Shown: positions 1-8,878 of the stretch, piece after piece
Layout: the number at the start of each line of letters is the position of its first letter
Position numbering within the stretch: the stretch's first letter is position 1
Source of the DNA: Sinorhizobium chiapasense
GTDB taxonomy: Bacteria; Pseudomonadota; Alphaproteobacteria; Rhizobiales; Rhizobiaceae
Assembly: GCF_036488675.1 (NCBI RefSeq)
Contig: NZ_CP133148.1
Span: 1,860,001 to 1,924,000 of the forward strand
DNA: 64,000 bases
Direction: 5' to 3'
Made by a program: the position numbers and the translations under genes
The notes under the pieces: generated by a model
What the model saw: only the letters and a program-made list of their open reading frames with translations
The model's database searches: none
Told to the model about the DNA's origin: nothing

Positions 1-109
1 CGTCTCCAAGCGCGCGGCTCGCAAGCCACAGTTCCTCGGAAGCAGGCAGCCCCTGCCCGGCCCGTTCGATCTCAAGTGCGCCCTCGACGCCTGTGGCACA
101 GCAGCTCAT
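1..109 (-). CDS. fixI: FixI N-terminus (partial): cbb3-type copper-transporting P-type ATPase
   Basis: The first 36 codons of a gene that runs off the left edge. The start is an ATG at 109 that overlaps the fixH stop as ATGA, as expected inside fixGHIS. The peptide opens MSCCATG, the Cys-containing start common to FixI/CcoI proteins. The family moves copper across the inner membrane for assembly of the cbb3 oxidase encoded at fixNOQP. No ATPase motif is visible because the rest lies outside the window, so the call rests on this N-terminus and on gene order. Confidence 0.8.
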   Translation of the reverse strand, partial: MSCCATGVEGALEIERAGQGLPASEELWLASRALGD

Positions 110-600
110 TTGCGGTCTCCCGGCACCACGAACCGGATCGCCTGGCGAAAGACGACTTCCTCACCCGCCATCGCCGTGATGTCGGCGATCCACTGGCCGG
201 GCTTGAGTGTCCGTGCGGCGACAAAGTCGCCAGGAGCCTCACGATCGAGTTCGACGCGCACGTCTTCATGTTCCTCGACGGGGCGCTTGAATACCGCGAC
301 CACCCTCTCGGCCGTCCGGTCTACCTCGCCGTTGCGCGTCAAAGTATAGCGGATGGAAACCGGCTCTGCGACGAGCGCGCCCTCGATGCCGCTCGCAGCA
401 AAGGCACGCGTCTCAGCCACCTTGCCGTTGAACCGCTGGCTGGCGACATAGGTGTTCTCGACCACAAGGCCGCTCCAGCTACGGCTGGCGTTCCAGGCCA
501 TGACCAGATTGGCGGAAATGATGGTGCCGAAGAAAAGGCCCATCACGCCCAGCATGTGCCACCCAGTAAATTCCCGCGGCGCGCTCTGCTCCTTCGTCAT
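106..600 (-). CDS. fixH: FixH, cbb3 oxidase assembly membrane protein
   Basis: A 164-aa protein with one N-terminal membrane segment at about residues 13-35 and a periplasmic domain of about 120 residues, the usual FixH/CcoH layout. It helps assemble or stabilise the cbb3 cytochrome oxidase. It overlaps fixG by 4 bp at its start and fixI by 4 bp at its end, so the three genes are translationally coupled and probably expressed from the fixG promoter at about 2.2 kb. Confidence 0.92.
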   Translation of the reverse strand: MTKEQSAPREFTGWHMLGVMGLFFGTIISANLVMAWNASRSWSGLVVENTYVASQRFNGKVAETRAFAASGIEGALVAEPVSIRYTLTRNGEVDRTAERVVAVFKRPVEEHEDVRVELDREAPGDFVAARTLKPGQWIADITAMAGEEVVFRQAIRFVVPGDRK

Positions 601-2171
601 CTTGCTGCTCCAGGGCGGTTGAAGTTGGCCTGATAGGCATCGCGCTCATGACTGGACGGATCTTCGGCGGTCAGTATGAAGCCCTCGTCCGCCTCGGCAA
701 GCTTTTCCTTCGGCAAGGTGACGAAAACCTTGAGCGCGGTGACCTTGTCCGGATCGACGCCGACTGCGAAGCGGCGGCCGTCTCCCGGCGCCTGTCCGGC
801 GATCCGCATCGTTGCCGACCGCATGCCATCGAGTGTCAGCATGATCGTACGCTGCTCCGGTATCATGTTGAGCAGCTTGACCATGTAGCCATTGCGTACC
901 GAGCCGTCCGACTCGAGCACGAATTGCGGATTTCGGTCGTGCAACACATTGAGCTCCAGCCGGTCGCGCGACACCAGCGCATAGAGCAGGCCAATACCGA
1001 CCAGCGCCCAGACGCCGAAATAGAGAAGAACGCGCGGCCGGAAGATGATCCGCCAATTGAAGTGACGGACCTTGTCGACGAAGGCGCCATCCGCATCACG
1101 CACGCGGGTCGGGTCGATCGCCGTCGTCCCGTTGTTTGTGGCGAGAGCCATGTTCGACGCATAGTCGCTGAGCGTCGCATAGGCGATCAGGCCGCGTTCG
1201 CGCCCGAGCTTGTCCATCACGCCGTCGCACGCGTCGATGCAGAGTGCGCAGGTGATGCATTCGAGCTGCTGGCCGTCGCGGATATCGATGCCCATCGGAC
1301 AGACGGCGACGCACGCGTTGCAATCGACGCAATCGCCGACCACCTCACCCGCTGCCGCCGCTTTCTTGGCGTGGCGCGAGCGCGGTTCGCCGCGCCAGTC
1401 GTTATAGGTGACGACGAGCGAATTCTCGTCCAGCATCGCCGCCTGGATGCGCGGCCACGGGCACATGTAAGTGCAGACCTGCTCGCGCATCAGCCCCCCG
1501 AAGACGTAGGTCGTCGCCGTCAGGATCGCGACAGTCATGTAGGCGACCGCGGGCGCTTCCAGCATGACGAAGCTCTTCAGCAGCGAGGGCGCGTCGGCGA
1601 AATAGAAAATCCAGGCGCCGCCCGTCGCGATGCCGATCAGCAGCCATGTCGCGTGCTTGACGACGCGCTTCCAGATCTTGTCCAGTGTCCAGGGTCCCGC
1701 GTCGAGCCGCATGCGCGCATTGCGGTCGCCCTCGATGAAGCGCTCGACTACAAGGAAAAGATCGACCCAGACGGTCTGCGGGCAGGTGTAGCCGCACCAG
1801 GCACGCCCGACGGCGGTGGTAACGAGGAAGAGGCCGAAGCCTGCCATGACGAGCAGCCCGGCGACGAAGAAGAATTCCTGCGGCCAGATCTCGATGAAGA
1901 AGAAATAGAAGCGGCGGGCAGCAAGATCGACGAGCACGGCCTGATCCGGCGCATGCGCACCGCGATCCCAACGGATCCACGGCGTCAGATAATAGATGCT
2001 CAGTGTGACCAGCATCACCAGCCACTTGAATCGCCGGAAGCGGCCTTCGGCTCTCTTCGGAAAGATCTTACGGCGCTTCTCGTAGAGCGGTTTGCGGTTA
2101 TGCGCGGCATTGACCGGTTCGGCTTCGAGCCGTTCGACGGACGCAGCTTTGGTGACAGGCTGGGGACGCAT
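597..2171 (-). CDS. fixG: FixG (CcoG/RdxA), membrane iron-sulfur protein for cbb3 oxidase assembly
   Basis: 524 aa. The first membrane segment is near residues 48-64 and a second near 100-120. CGYTC lies at about 126-130 and a further CTYMCPWPR motif follows. A double 4Fe-4S ferredoxin domain (CVDCNACVAVCP then CITCALCIDACD) lies near residues 275-320, with another membrane segment and a periplasmic C-terminal domain after it. CcoG proteins are thought to reduce copper for the oxidase. It is the first gene of fixGHI(S), with an FNR/FixK box about 65 bp upstream. A 589-codon open frame on the opposite strand is only its shadow. Confidence 0.95.
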   Translation of the reverse strand: MRPQPVTKAASVERLEAEPVNAAHNRKPLYEKRRKIFPKRAEGRFRRFKWLVMLVTLSIYYLTPWIRWDRGAHAPDQAVLVDLAARRFYFFFIEIWPQEFFFVAGLLVMAGFGLFLVTTAVGRAWCGYTCPQTVWVDLFLVVERFIEGDRNARMRLDAGPWTLDKIWKRVVKHATWLLIGIATGGAWIFYFADAPSLLKSFVMLEAPAVAYMTVAILTATTYVFGGLMREQVCTYMCPWPRIQAAMLDENSLVVTYNDWRGEPRSRHAKKAAAAGEVVGDCVDCNACVAVCPMGIDIRDGQQLECITCALCIDACDGVMDKLGRERGLIAYATLSDYASNMALATNNGTTAIDPTRVRDADGAFVDKVRHFNWRIIFRPRVLLYFGVWALVGIGLLYALVSRDRLELNVLHDRNPQFVLESDGSVRNGYMVKLLNMIPEQRTIMLTLDGMRSATMRIAGQAPGDGRRFAVGVDPDKVTALKVFVTLPKEKLAEADEGFILTAEDPSSHERDAYQANFNRPGAAR

Positions 2172-2235
2172 TATTGGGAATCCGAAAATGGCTTCTATCC
2201 GAGCCGCGTTTTGCCGGATCTGCCCGCGTCAAACC

Positions 2236-2249
2236 TTGATCTGCGTCAA
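2236..2249 (-). promoter_or_regulatory. FNR/FixK box (anaerobox) upstream of fixG
   Basis: TTGATCTGCGTCAA matches the TTGAT-N4-RTCAA consensus of FixK/FnrN regulators. It ends 65 bp before the fixG start codon, a spacing that fits an activator at a microoxic promoter. The FnrN-type regulator at 22.3-23.1 kb is the obvious local candidate to bind it. Confidence 0.85.
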
Positions 2250-2392
2250 CTTTGCGCCCTAATGCCGCACGGTGCGTCGAAACGTCCAGACCCGGAATTT
2301 GGCACCGGCGTGCAATCTCCAATCGCCAGCTTTTTGAACGCCATCTTCTGGGACGCGCCCGAGCCAGTGCCTCCGCTCGCGTTCGAAATCTG

Positions 2393-2418
2393 TTCAAGTC
2401 GCCATATGGCGACTTGAA
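2393..2418. repeat. Perfect 26-bp palindrome between fixG and the 223-aa gene
   Basis: TTCAAGTC-GCCA is followed by its exact reverse complement with no loop, centred on an NdeI-like CATATG. There is no clear T-run, so it is a weak terminator candidate. It lies 53 bp before the plus-strand start at 2470 and 144 bp beyond the fixG box. A dimeric regulator operator or a cruciform are possible readings; nothing in the sequence chooses between them. Confidence 0.6.
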
Positions 2419-2469
2419 AATAGAAAGGCGCTTCGACAGTCTGCTCCAAGATCTGGGCGTGGGGCGACG

Positions 2470-3141
2470 ATGGAAGGCAACTGGAGCGACGGCCTGGGAG
2501 AATTCTGGGCAGCAGCTTATTCGGTGGCATGGCTGGAGTGGGCGAAGGCCATTTTCGACCTTCTGAAGGGTGTTGCGTGGCCGCTTGCCGTATTCATGCT
2601 CGTTTGGTTGTTCCGACACCAGATCCGAGAACGTATCAAGGATCTAGTTTCTGCCGGTCCAGCCGGAGTAGTACTGCAGGGCGCCCAATCGACACAGACA
2701 AGTTCCACCTCGCTGAGCACCACCACAAACCATCCTATGCAGACTGTAATGACCACGATGGAGAGGATCGAGAGCGAATTGGCATCCTATCAGGAGAGCT
2801 TGAAGATACCCACATTGATTCGGGCTCTTGCAGAGGTGCAGGTTGCTCGCCTCTTTGAAGTGGTCTTCTCAGATATCTACGGGAGTCAGATAACCGCACT
2901 CCGCCACCTGAAGGCTCAAAAGGAGATTTCCGTCGACGATGCCAAGAAATTCTTCGACGACGTTGTGAAGCCTATGAACGAAGATCTGTACTCCATCTGG
3001 GGATTCGACGATTGGTCTAGCTTTCTTTTTCGCCAAGAACTTGCGAGGCGCGAGAACGGCAAGATCTTCGCAACCGACAGGGGCATCGACTTTGTCTATT
3101 TCGTGGACAAAGCAAAGCCCGGTATCCCACGACCAAATTGA
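2470..3141 (+). CDS. Hypothetical single-pass membrane protein
   Basis: 223 aa, not recognised. A probable membrane segment covers about residues 29-46 (WPLAVFMLVWLF). A Ser/Thr-rich linker near 70-90 precedes a soluble, helical C-terminal region that ends in a stretch like a winged-helix wing (KIFATDRGIDFVYFVDK). It is the first of four plus-strand genes inserted between fixP and fixG. Codon use looks less GC-biased than the fix genes, which would fit acquired DNA. The ATG at 2470 follows a GGGG run. Confidence 0.6.
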   Translation: MEGNWSDGLGEFWAAAYSVAWLEWAKAIFDLLKGVAWPLAVFMLVWLFRHQIRERIKDLVSAGPAGVVLQGAQSTQTSSTSLSTTTNHPMQTVMTTMERIESELASYQESLKIPTLIRALAEVQVARLFEVVFSDIYGSQITALRHLKAQKEISVDDAKKFFDDVVKPMNEDLYSIWGFDDWSSFLFRQELARRENGKIFATDRGIDFVYFVDKAKPGIPRPN

Positions 3142-3268
3142 AGGCTTTGTGCGAAAGCCACGAGTGCGCGCCGTCGTGTGTTGTCATCATTTCATCTTGC
3201 AGTAGACGCTTGATTGACTTTAGCGTGTGGTTGACTAACGTTTCCCGCAAAAGGGGAAGGCGTGCGAA

Positions 3269-3874
3269 ATGAGCGATGCATTCTATAATCAGGTCGGCGG
3301 CGATCGCATTACGAGCCGACAGATCGATGAACTGATTGGGCTGGCGCGGGGCCTTGTAGCCGACGGTGCAATCAATCAGACCGAGGTGGAATTCTTGCAG
3401 AAATGGCTGGTGGCGAACAGCGCAGCCAGTGACCAGCCAGTTCTCAGGACACTCTACCGTCGGATTAGTGAAATCCTTGCCGATGGTCACGTCAACGAAG
3501 ACGAGAAAACGGAGCTGCTGGACACGCTAGGCCGATTCGCCGATCGAGATTTCGAACTCGGCGAAACGCTCAAGGCGACAACGCTCCCCTTGTGCTCACC
3601 GGCGCCCCTTCTGACGTTTCCCGGTGTAAGCTACTGCTTTACCGGGACGTTCAATTACGGGCAGCGCAAGCACTGCGAACAGGCCGTCATCGATCGCGGC
3701 GGTGAGGTCGGCGGCCTCACGAAGAAAACAAGAGTGCTGGTGATTGGTGTCTATGCTACCGATTCATGGAAGCACTCATCCTTCGGCAATAAAATCATCA
3801 AAGCGTGCGAGATCCGCGACGCCGGATTGCCTATTCGCATAGTCTCAGAAAAGCATTGGGTGCAACACTTGTGA
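3269..3874 (+). CDS. BRCT-domain protein with TerB-like N-terminal helical domain
   Basis: 201 aa. Residues about 10-95 carry a repeated acidic helix pattern (DGAINQTEVEFLQ, then DGHVNEDEKTELL) like TerB/DUF-type helical domains. Residues about 115-201 look like a BRCT domain: FPGVSYCFTGTF, a GGEV turn, and a final KHWVQHL where the conserved Trp sits. BRCT domains bind DNA ends or phosphopeptides. No ligase or nuclease domain is attached, so the role is unknown. GGGGAAGG stands 8-10 nt before the ATG. Confidence 0.7.
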   Translation: MSDAFYNQVGGDRITSRQIDELIGLARGLVADGAINQTEVEFLQKWLVANSAASDQPVLRTLYRRISEILADGHVNEDEKTELLDTLGRFADRDFELGETLKATTLPLCSPAPLLTFPGVSYCFTGTFNYGQRKHCEQAVIDRGGEVGGLTKKTRVLVIGVYATDSWKHSSFGNKIIKACEIRDAGLPIRIVSEKHWVQHL

Positions 3875-4090
3875 AATCAAGACTTAACGATATTTCATCA
3901 TCATCGCGGATCCCGCGCGAGATCCAGAGGCAGTTCGCAGGCATCAGCCCCACTCACCGACAGCTTTAAATAATCTCATTAATATACTGGTTTATATATT
4001 TATGAGAACTGGCGCCCGCGCAGACTGGCCGTTTCATTCAAGACCTCCGTCCGGCGACGTGCTATTCATGAAGCCAAAGGGAGTGAACGC

Positions 4091-4492
4091 ATGGCAACCA
4101 TGGCGGCAAAGATCATCCACACATCGATCGCGCGCGACTGGCGCGAGGTCTACGCATTCATGGCCGACCACGAGAAGATGCCGCTTTGGGCCGCCGGACT
4201 TTCCACCGGTCTCACCCGCGATGGCGACGAATGGATCGCACCCGGTCCGCTCGGTAACGCGCGGGTGCGCTTCGCTCCGCACAACGATTTCGGCGTGGTC
4301 GATCATCTGGTGACGCTCGAGAGCGGGCTCAAGGTCCACAACGCATTGCGCGTGGTGCCGAACGGCGACGGCGCCGAGGTCATGTTCACCCTGCTGCGGC
4401 AGCCGGACATGAACGACGAGCAATTCGCCGCCGACGCGGCGGCCGTCGAAAAGGATCTGGCGACGCTCAAGTCCATAATGGAATCCAGGTAG
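4091..4492 (+). CDS. SRPBCC-family (START-like) protein
   Basis: 133 aa. The opening IIHTSIARDWREVYAFMADHEKMPLWA is the typical first strand, helix and Trp of SRPBCC ligand-binding domains. Such proteins bind hydrophobic ligands or act as cyclases or co-chaperones; the ligand here is unknown. A GGAG precedes the ATG. The gene lies 37 bp upstream of the VOC-family gene, so the two are probably cotranscribed. Confidence 0.75.
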   Translation: MATMAAKIIHTSIARDWREVYAFMADHEKMPLWAAGLSTGLTRDGDEWIAPGPLGNARVRFAPHNDFGVVDHLVTLESGLKVHNALRVVPNGDGAEVMFTLLRQPDMNDEQFAADAAAVEKDLATLKSIMESR

Positions 4493-4529
4493 TGAACGGA
4501 AAGGCTATAACAGGAGGAACGGCACGCAG

Positions 4530-4883
4530 ATGAGCAACAAGGGCAACAATCGCCGCATCGACTACATCGAGTTCAACGTGGCAAGCATCGACGCGAGCAA
4601 GGCCTTTTACGGCGGCGCCTTCGGCTGGACCTTCACCGACTACGGACCGGAATATTGCGAATTCGCCGACGGCCGCCTGACTGGCGGCTTCACGACGCTC
4701 GGGCCGGTCAGAAGCGGCGGGCCGCTCGTCATCGTCTACGCCGACGATCTTGAGGACGCAGCACGGCGGGTCGAGGCAGCCGGCGGCAAGATCGTCAAGC
4801 CGATCTACTCCTTCCCCGGCGGCCGCCGCTTCCATTTCGCCGACCCGGATGGATACGAGCTCGCGGTCTGGTCGGCCCAATAA
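4530..4883 (+). CDS. VOC-superfamily (glyoxalase/bleomycin-resistance fold) protein
   Basis: 117 aa with two beta-alpha-beta-beta-beta halves. IDYIEFNVASIDASKAFYGGAFGW opens the first and RRFHFADPDGYELAVWS closes the second, both typical of VOC proteins. A possible metal-ligand Glu is seen in IEFNV and in YELAVW. The substrate is not evident. AGGAGG stands about 11 nt before the ATG. It is the second gene of the SRPBCC-VOC pair and ends 8 bp before a minus-strand small gene. Confidence 0.8.
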   Translation: MSNKGNNRRIDYIEFNVASIDASKAFYGGAFGWTFTDYGPEYCEFADGRLTGGFTTLGPVRSGGPLVIVYADDLEDAARRVEAAGGKIVKPIYSFPGGRRFHFADPDGYELAVWSAQ

Positions 4884-4891
4884 GAGGGCTG

Positions 4892-4978
4892 CTACTCGCC
4901 GAACCGGATGAACAGCGCGCTGACGAGGCCGAAGACGACGATGCACTGTAGAATGAACATTGGCCACTCTGGTGACAT
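4892..4978 (-). CDS. Predicted 28-aa single-pass membrane peptide
   Basis: An ATG 8 nt after GAGGAGAAA opens a 28-codon frame. The peptide begins MSPEWPMF, runs through about 17 hydrophobic residues and ends IRFGE, a typical single-span small membrane protein. It is on the fix-gene strand, downstream of fixP and its terminator. A RIME-like repeat ends just before its ribosome-binding site. A small cbb3-associated subunit is one possibility, by analogy with CcoM or CydX, but no sequence match is claimed. Confidence 0.45.
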   Translation of the reverse strand: MSPEWPMFILQCIVVFGLVSALFIRFGE

Positions 4979-4993
4979 CTCGATTTCTCCTCT

Positions 4994-5095
4994 CTACAGC
5001 GCCGCGCGTCTAGTTGGACGCGCATAGGTTCCTGTAGAACTTTGAATCTCCGCGTGATTTTGTCCCTAAATCGATTCCGATTTAAGGATCATGCA
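4994..5095 (-). repeat. RIME-like palindromic mosaic element, copy 1
   Basis: Contains the two inverted-repeat modules seen in all copies here: a CGCCGCGCGTC...GACGCGC hairpin, the shared string ACTTTGAAT, and an AAATCG...CGATTTAAGGAT hairpin. The layout resembles the Rhizobium-specific intergenic mosaic elements (RIME). It is the minus orientation of copies at 31.2, 41.7 and 58.7 kb. Confidence 0.7.
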
Positions 5096-5224
5096 GTCGC
5101 AGGCATGCGCTTCTCGCGCCGCGTTCCGCGCATAGCCAGAACGTCCATCCCCAACGAGGTTCCAATTGATGATGAACCGAACCGGCAACAATAGCGAGTC
5201 CAACGTCCGGGGTACGCTCGCAAC

Positions 5225-5261
5225 AAGAGGCCTCGCGTCCTTGTAAGACGCGTGGCCTCTT
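5225..5261 (-). terminator. Hairpin downstream of fixP
   Basis: AAGAGGCC and a GACGCG arm pair with GGCCTCTT across a 7-nt loop, about 28 bp after the fixP stop. On the minus strand the stem is followed by TTGTTG rather than a clean T-run, so it is a plausible but weak intrinsic terminator for fixNOQP. Confidence 0.5.
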
Positions 5262-5288
5262 GCCCCTCAGCCGCGAAGTGCCTGTCCC

Positions 5289-6152
5289 CTATTCACCGCC
5301 ACCAAGAGAGTGAACAAAGACGGCGAGCTGCTTGACGGTCGTGTCGCCGATGCGAGGCAGCCACGCAGGCATGACGCCGTGCTTCGGCGCCTTCATCTGG
5401 TTGATGATCGCCTGCTCGCCCTCGCCCTTTAGCCAGATGGCGTCCGCAAGATCGGGGGCGCCCATCTCGCGGCTGCCTTTCGCGTCGGCGCCGTGGCACG
5501 AAGCGCAATTATCGGCGAAGAGCTGTTTGCCGGGCTCGACCAGCGCTGGGTCCGACGGCATGCCGGTGAGGCTCACCACATAGGCCGCCGTCAGCTTCAT
5601 CTGCTCGGGGTCCAGCATCTCCGCAAACGACGGCATCTCCGAGACGCGGGTCTCGCCGTCGGCGGCATGACGAACACCGTGCGCGATCGTCTGGTAGATC
5701 TCATCCGGCTTGCCGCCCCACAGCCAGTCGTCGTCGTTGAGGTTCGGGAAGCCTTGTCCGCCGGCGGCACCCGAGCCATGGCACTGCGCACAGTTGACTT
5801 TGAAGGCGGAAGCGCCGGCGGAAACGGCAAACTGCTGCAATTGCGGATCGGCAATGATTTCGTCGAGCGAACTCGAAGCGATCCGCTCCAGGTTGCCGGC
5901 CTGTGCCGCCTTGGCGTTGGCAAGCTCGACGCTCACCTCGGAGCGGCTCGAATAGCCGAGCACACCCTTGGTCGCTTCGGTCAGCATCGGCCATGAGGGG
6001 TACGCGATTGCGTAGCCGATTGCCCAGATGATCGTCGCGTAGAAGCTGTAGACCCACCAGCGCGGCATCGGGTTGTTGAGTTCGCGAATGCCGTCCCACT
6101 CGTGACCGGTGGTCTCGACGCCGCTGATCTCGTCAATGTGTTTGTCCGCCAT
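5289..6152 (-). CDS. fixP: FixP (CcoP), di-haem cytochrome c subunit III of cbb3 oxidase
   Basis: 287 aa. One membrane anchor at about residues 32-52, then two cytochrome c domains with haem sites CAQCH (121-125) and CASCH (216-220), each followed by a Met ligand region (SEMPSF, GVMPAW). It carries electrons from the bc1 complex to FixO/FixN. The last gene of fixNOQP, 3 bp after fixQ. Confidence 0.97.
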   Translation of the reverse strand: MADKHIDEISGVETTGHEWDGIRELNNPMPRWWVYSFYATIIWAIGYAIAYPSWPMLTEATKGVLGYSSRSEVSVELANAKAAQAGNLERIASSSLDEIIADPQLQQFAVSAGASAFKVNCAQCHGSGAAGGQGFPNLNDDDWLWGGKPDEIYQTIAHGVRHAADGETRVSEMPSFAEMLDPEQMKLTAAYVVSLTGMPSDPALVEPGKQLFADNCASCHGADAKGSREMGAPDLADAIWLKGEGEQAIINQMKAPKHGVMPAWLPRIGDTTVKQLAVFVHSLGGGE

Positions 6153-6155
6153 GGA

Positions 6156-6308
6156 TCAGTCCTCCTTCAGAGGGATAAAGGCGGCCTGATCGGCGGCCTT
6201 CTTGGCGCCCGGCCGGAAGATGAAAGCGACGACGCCGAGGAAGAAGACCATCATGGCGACGAGGCCCCAGCTGTCGGCGAAATGACGCATGAGCGTGTAG
6301 GTTTCCAT
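6156..6308 (-). CDS. fixQ: FixQ (CcoQ), small membrane subunit of cbb3 oxidase
   Basis: 50 aa with one membrane segment (LVAMMVFFLGVVAFIF) and a charged C-terminal tail. The start is the ATG at 6308 behind GGAGGGAG; the open frame continues upstream to 6401, but that part overlaps fixO and is not coding. CcoQ stabilises the oxidase. It lies between fixO and fixP as in other rhizobia. Confidence 0.93.
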   Translation of the reverse strand: METYTLMRHFADSWGLVAMMVFFLGVVAFIFRPGAKKAADQAAFIPLKED

Positions 6309-6321
6309 GTCGGCTCCCTCC

Positions 6322-7053
6322 TTAGCGATAACCGGTGGTGTCGTCGTAGGTGGAGAAGTCGACGAGCGTGCCGAGCATCTGGAGATAGGCAATAAGCGCA
6401 TCCATCTCCGTCAGTCTCTGCGCGTCACCGTCGAAATCGCCGAGCTTGGCCTTCGGGTAGCGCGCCTCGATGCCGGACGTGTCGGCATTGGGATCGGCCT
6501 GCGCCTTGAGGTCCGCGGCCGCGTTGTCGATCATCTCATCCGTGTAGGGAACGCCGACCGCCAGGTTGGCCTTGAGGTTCATGGCCACGTTCGTCACCTC
6601 GAGCGGCGTTTCCTTCAGAAAGGCGTAGCTTGGCATCACCGATTCCGGCACCACCGAGCGCGGCTCGATCATGTGCTGGACGTGCCATTCGTTGGAGTAG
6701 CGATCGCCGACGCGGGCGAGGTCCGGCCCGGTGCGCTTCGAGCCCCACTGGAACGGGTGGTCGTACATCGACTCCGCGGCGAGCGAGTAATGCCCGTAGC
6801 GCTCGACCTCGTCGCGGAACGGACGGATCATCTGGCTGTGGCAAACATAGCAGCCTTCGCGGACATAGATGTCGCGCCCCGCGAGCTCCAGCGGTGAATA
6901 GGGCCGCATGCCTTCGACCTTCTCGATGGTGTTTTCGAGATAGAAGAGCGGCGCGATCTCCACGATGCCGCCGATCGAGACGACGAGCAGCGAGCCGACC
7001 AGGAGGAGCGTGGCGTTGCGTTCGAGTATGGCGTGTTTGTCGAGAATGGACAC
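6322..7053 (-). CDS. fixO: FixO (CcoO), mono-haem cytochrome c subunit II of cbb3 oxidase
   Basis: 243 aa. An N-terminal membrane anchor at about residues 14-34 precedes a periplasmic domain with a haem site CYVCH at 68-72. It receives electrons from FixP. It begins 12 bp after the fixN stop and 13 bp separate it from fixQ, so the four genes form one operon. Confidence 0.97.
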   Translation of the reverse strand: MSILDKHAILERNATLLLVGSLLVVSIGGIVEIAPLFYLENTIEKVEGMRPYSPLELAGRDIYVREGCYVCHSQMIRPFRDEVERYGHYSLAAESMYDHPFQWGSKRTGPDLARVGDRYSNEWHVQHMIEPRSVVPESVMPSYAFLKETPLEVTNVAMNLKANLAVGVPYTDEMIDNAAADLKAQADPNADTSGIEARYPKAKLGDFDGDAQRLTEMDALIAYLQMLGTLVDFSTYDDTTGYR

Positions 7054-7065
7054 GGGTCTGTCCTC

Positions 7066-8685
7066 CTATTCCGCAGGCTGCGGCACCGGCGTCGCACCGA
7101 GGATCGGGGCTTCGTCGCGCACGCGTCCGAGGATCGTCATTGTTACGTTGAAGGCCATGAGCAGCGCCCCGGCGAGGAACAGGCCCCCGCCTGCGGCACG
7201 CAGCACATAGTACGGGAACATGGCAGCGACCGATTCCGCGAAGGAATAGACGAGGAAGCCCTGGTCGTCGTATTCGCGCCACATCAGGCCCTGCTGGATA
7301 CCGGCGACCCACATCACGGCGGCGTAGACGACGATACCGAGGGTGGCGAGCCAGAAGTGCCAGTTGACCATGCGCACGCTGTAGAGCCGCTCGCGGTTCC
7401 ACAGCTTCGGGACGAGATAGTAGATCGCGCCGAAGGTGATGAGCCCGTTCCAGCCGAGTGCACCGGAATGCACGTGGCCGATGGTCCAGTCGGTGTAGTG
7501 GCTGAGCGAGTTGACCGTCTTGATCGACATCATCGGACCTTCGAAGGTCGCCATGCCGTAGAAGGCAACGGCCATGATCATCATGCGCACGATGGGGTCG
7601 GTGCGGATCTTGTCCCAGGCGCCCGAGAGCGTCATCAGGCCGTTGATCATGCCGCCCCAGGAGGGCATCCAGAGCATCACGGAGAAGACCATGCCGAGCG
7701 TCTGCGCCCAGTCGGGCAGCGCGGTGTAATGGAGGTGGTGCGGACCGGCCCAGATGTACATGAAGATCAGCGCCCAGAAGTGGATGATCGACAGCCGGTA
7801 GGAATAGATCGGGCGGTTCACCTGCTTGGGGATGAAGTAGTACATCATCGCCAGGAAGCCGGCCGTCAGGAAGAAGCCTACGGCGTTGTGCCCGTACCAC
7901 CATTGCGTCAGCGCATCCTGAACGCCCGAGAAGGCCGAATAGCTCTTCGAACCGAGGAAGGACACCGGCACCGCCAGATTGTTGACGATGTGCAGCATGG
8001 CAATGGTGACGATGAAGGCGAGATAGAACCAGTTCGCCACGTAGATATGCGGCTCCCTGCGCACGAGGATCGTGCCGAGGAAGGCGATGAGATAGGCGAC
8101 CCAGACGATCGTCAGCCAGAGATCGACATACCATTCAGGCTCGGCGTATTCGCGGCTCTGGGTGATGCCGAGCAGGTAGCCGGTTGCCGCCAGTACGATG
8201 AAGAGCTGATAGCCCCAGAATACGAACCAGCCGAGATTGCCGCCGAAGAGACGTGCACGGCTGGTGCGCTGGACGACATAAAACGAGGTGGCGATCAGCG
8301 CGTTGCCGCCGAAGGCGAAGATGACGGCCGAGGTGTGGAGCGGCCGCATGCGGCCGAAATTGAACCATGGCTCGATGTTGAGGTCCGGGAAGGCGAGCTG
8401 CAGCGCCACGATGACGCCGACCAGGAAGCCGACGACGCCCCAGAATACCGTGGCGATCACGCCGTACTTAACGACCTCGTCGAAATATTCCGACTGCGGG
8501 GGTGCCCTGCCTGCGACAGCCGGGCGGAAGTCGATCCGTCGCAGGAGCACGATCGTTCCGCCGAGCAGCACGAAGAACAGCACCCACATATGTGCGCCAA
8601 AAAGGCGGTCCTGAGCGAAGCCGGCCCCAACCAGCGCCAGGAAGGCGCCGACCCCGAGCACGATCATCTCGAATGTATATTTCAT
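7066..8685 (-). CDS. fixN: FixN (CcoN), catalytic subunit I of cbb3 cytochrome oxidase
   Basis: 539 aa from the ATG at 8685 (MKYTFEMIV), the usual length; the frame stays open another 33 codons upstream but no other start is convincing. Twelve or more membrane segments are visible. Haem and copper ligands are recognisable in [23 protein letters not shown] and HVHSGALGW. It reduces oxygen at very low oxygen tension. An FNR/FixK box lies about 102 bp upstream. A 575-codon antisense frame is a shadow. Confidence 0.97.
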   Translation of the reverse strand: MKYTFEMIVLGVGAFLALVGAGFAQDRLFGAHMWVLFFVLLGGTIVLLRRIDFRPAVAGRAPPQSEYFDEVVKYGVIATVFWGVVGFLVGVIVALQLAFPDLNIEPWFNFGRMRPLHTSAVIFAFGGNALIATSFYVVQRTSRARLFGGNLGWFVFWGYQLFIVLAATGYLLGITQSREYAEPEWYVDLWLTIVWVAYLIAFLGTILVRREPHIYVANWFYLAFIVTIAMLHIVNNLAVPVSFLGSKSYSAFSGVQDALTQWWYGHNAVGFFLTAGFLAMMYYFIPKQVNRPIYSYRLSIIHFWALIFMYIWAGPHHLHYTALPDWAQTLGMVFSVMLWMPSWGGMINGLMTLSGAWDKIRTDPIVRMMIMAVAFYGMATFEGPMMSIKTVNSLSHYTDWTIGHVHSGALGWNGLITFGAIYYLVPKLWNRERLYSVRMVNWHFWLATLGIVVYAAVMWVAGIQQGLMWREYDDQGFLVYSFAESVAAMFPYYVLRAAGGGLFLAGALLMAFNVTMTILGRVRDEAPILGATPVPQPAE

Positions 8686-8786
8686 GGTTGGGTCCCCCAA
8701 CTTTCTCAAATCGCTGACGACGGTGCACCGAACGACGCAGGCCGCCGCAACCTGCCCTGATCTGTCAGAATCGCTCTTCGCCAACC

Positions 8787-8800
8787 TTGATTCAGATCAA
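8787..8800. promoter_or_regulatory. FNR/FixK box between fixN and the hemerythrin-like gene
   Basis: TTGATTCAGATCAA is a perfect TTGAT-N4-ATCAA site. It ends 102 bp before fixN on the minus strand and lies 58-79 bp before the candidate starts of the divergent hemerythrin-like gene, so one symmetric site could serve both. Confidence 0.88.
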
Positions 8801-8878
8801 GGCTGGCCCTGACGCTTCGACGCATCCTTGCGAGCATGGAGGCTTGAACGTGAGGCGATGGTGGAAGGGCCCGAGCGC

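Noticed and set aside
648..2417. 589-codon open frame on the plus strand
   Set aside because: It lies antisense to fixG, whose product has clear ferredoxin and membrane motifs. The peptide is rich in Arg, Asp and His with no family, as expected for a high-GC shadow.
7033..8760. 575-codon open frame on the plus strand
   Set aside because: Antisense to fixN; composition is dominated by His, Glu, Asp and Arg and no domain is seen.
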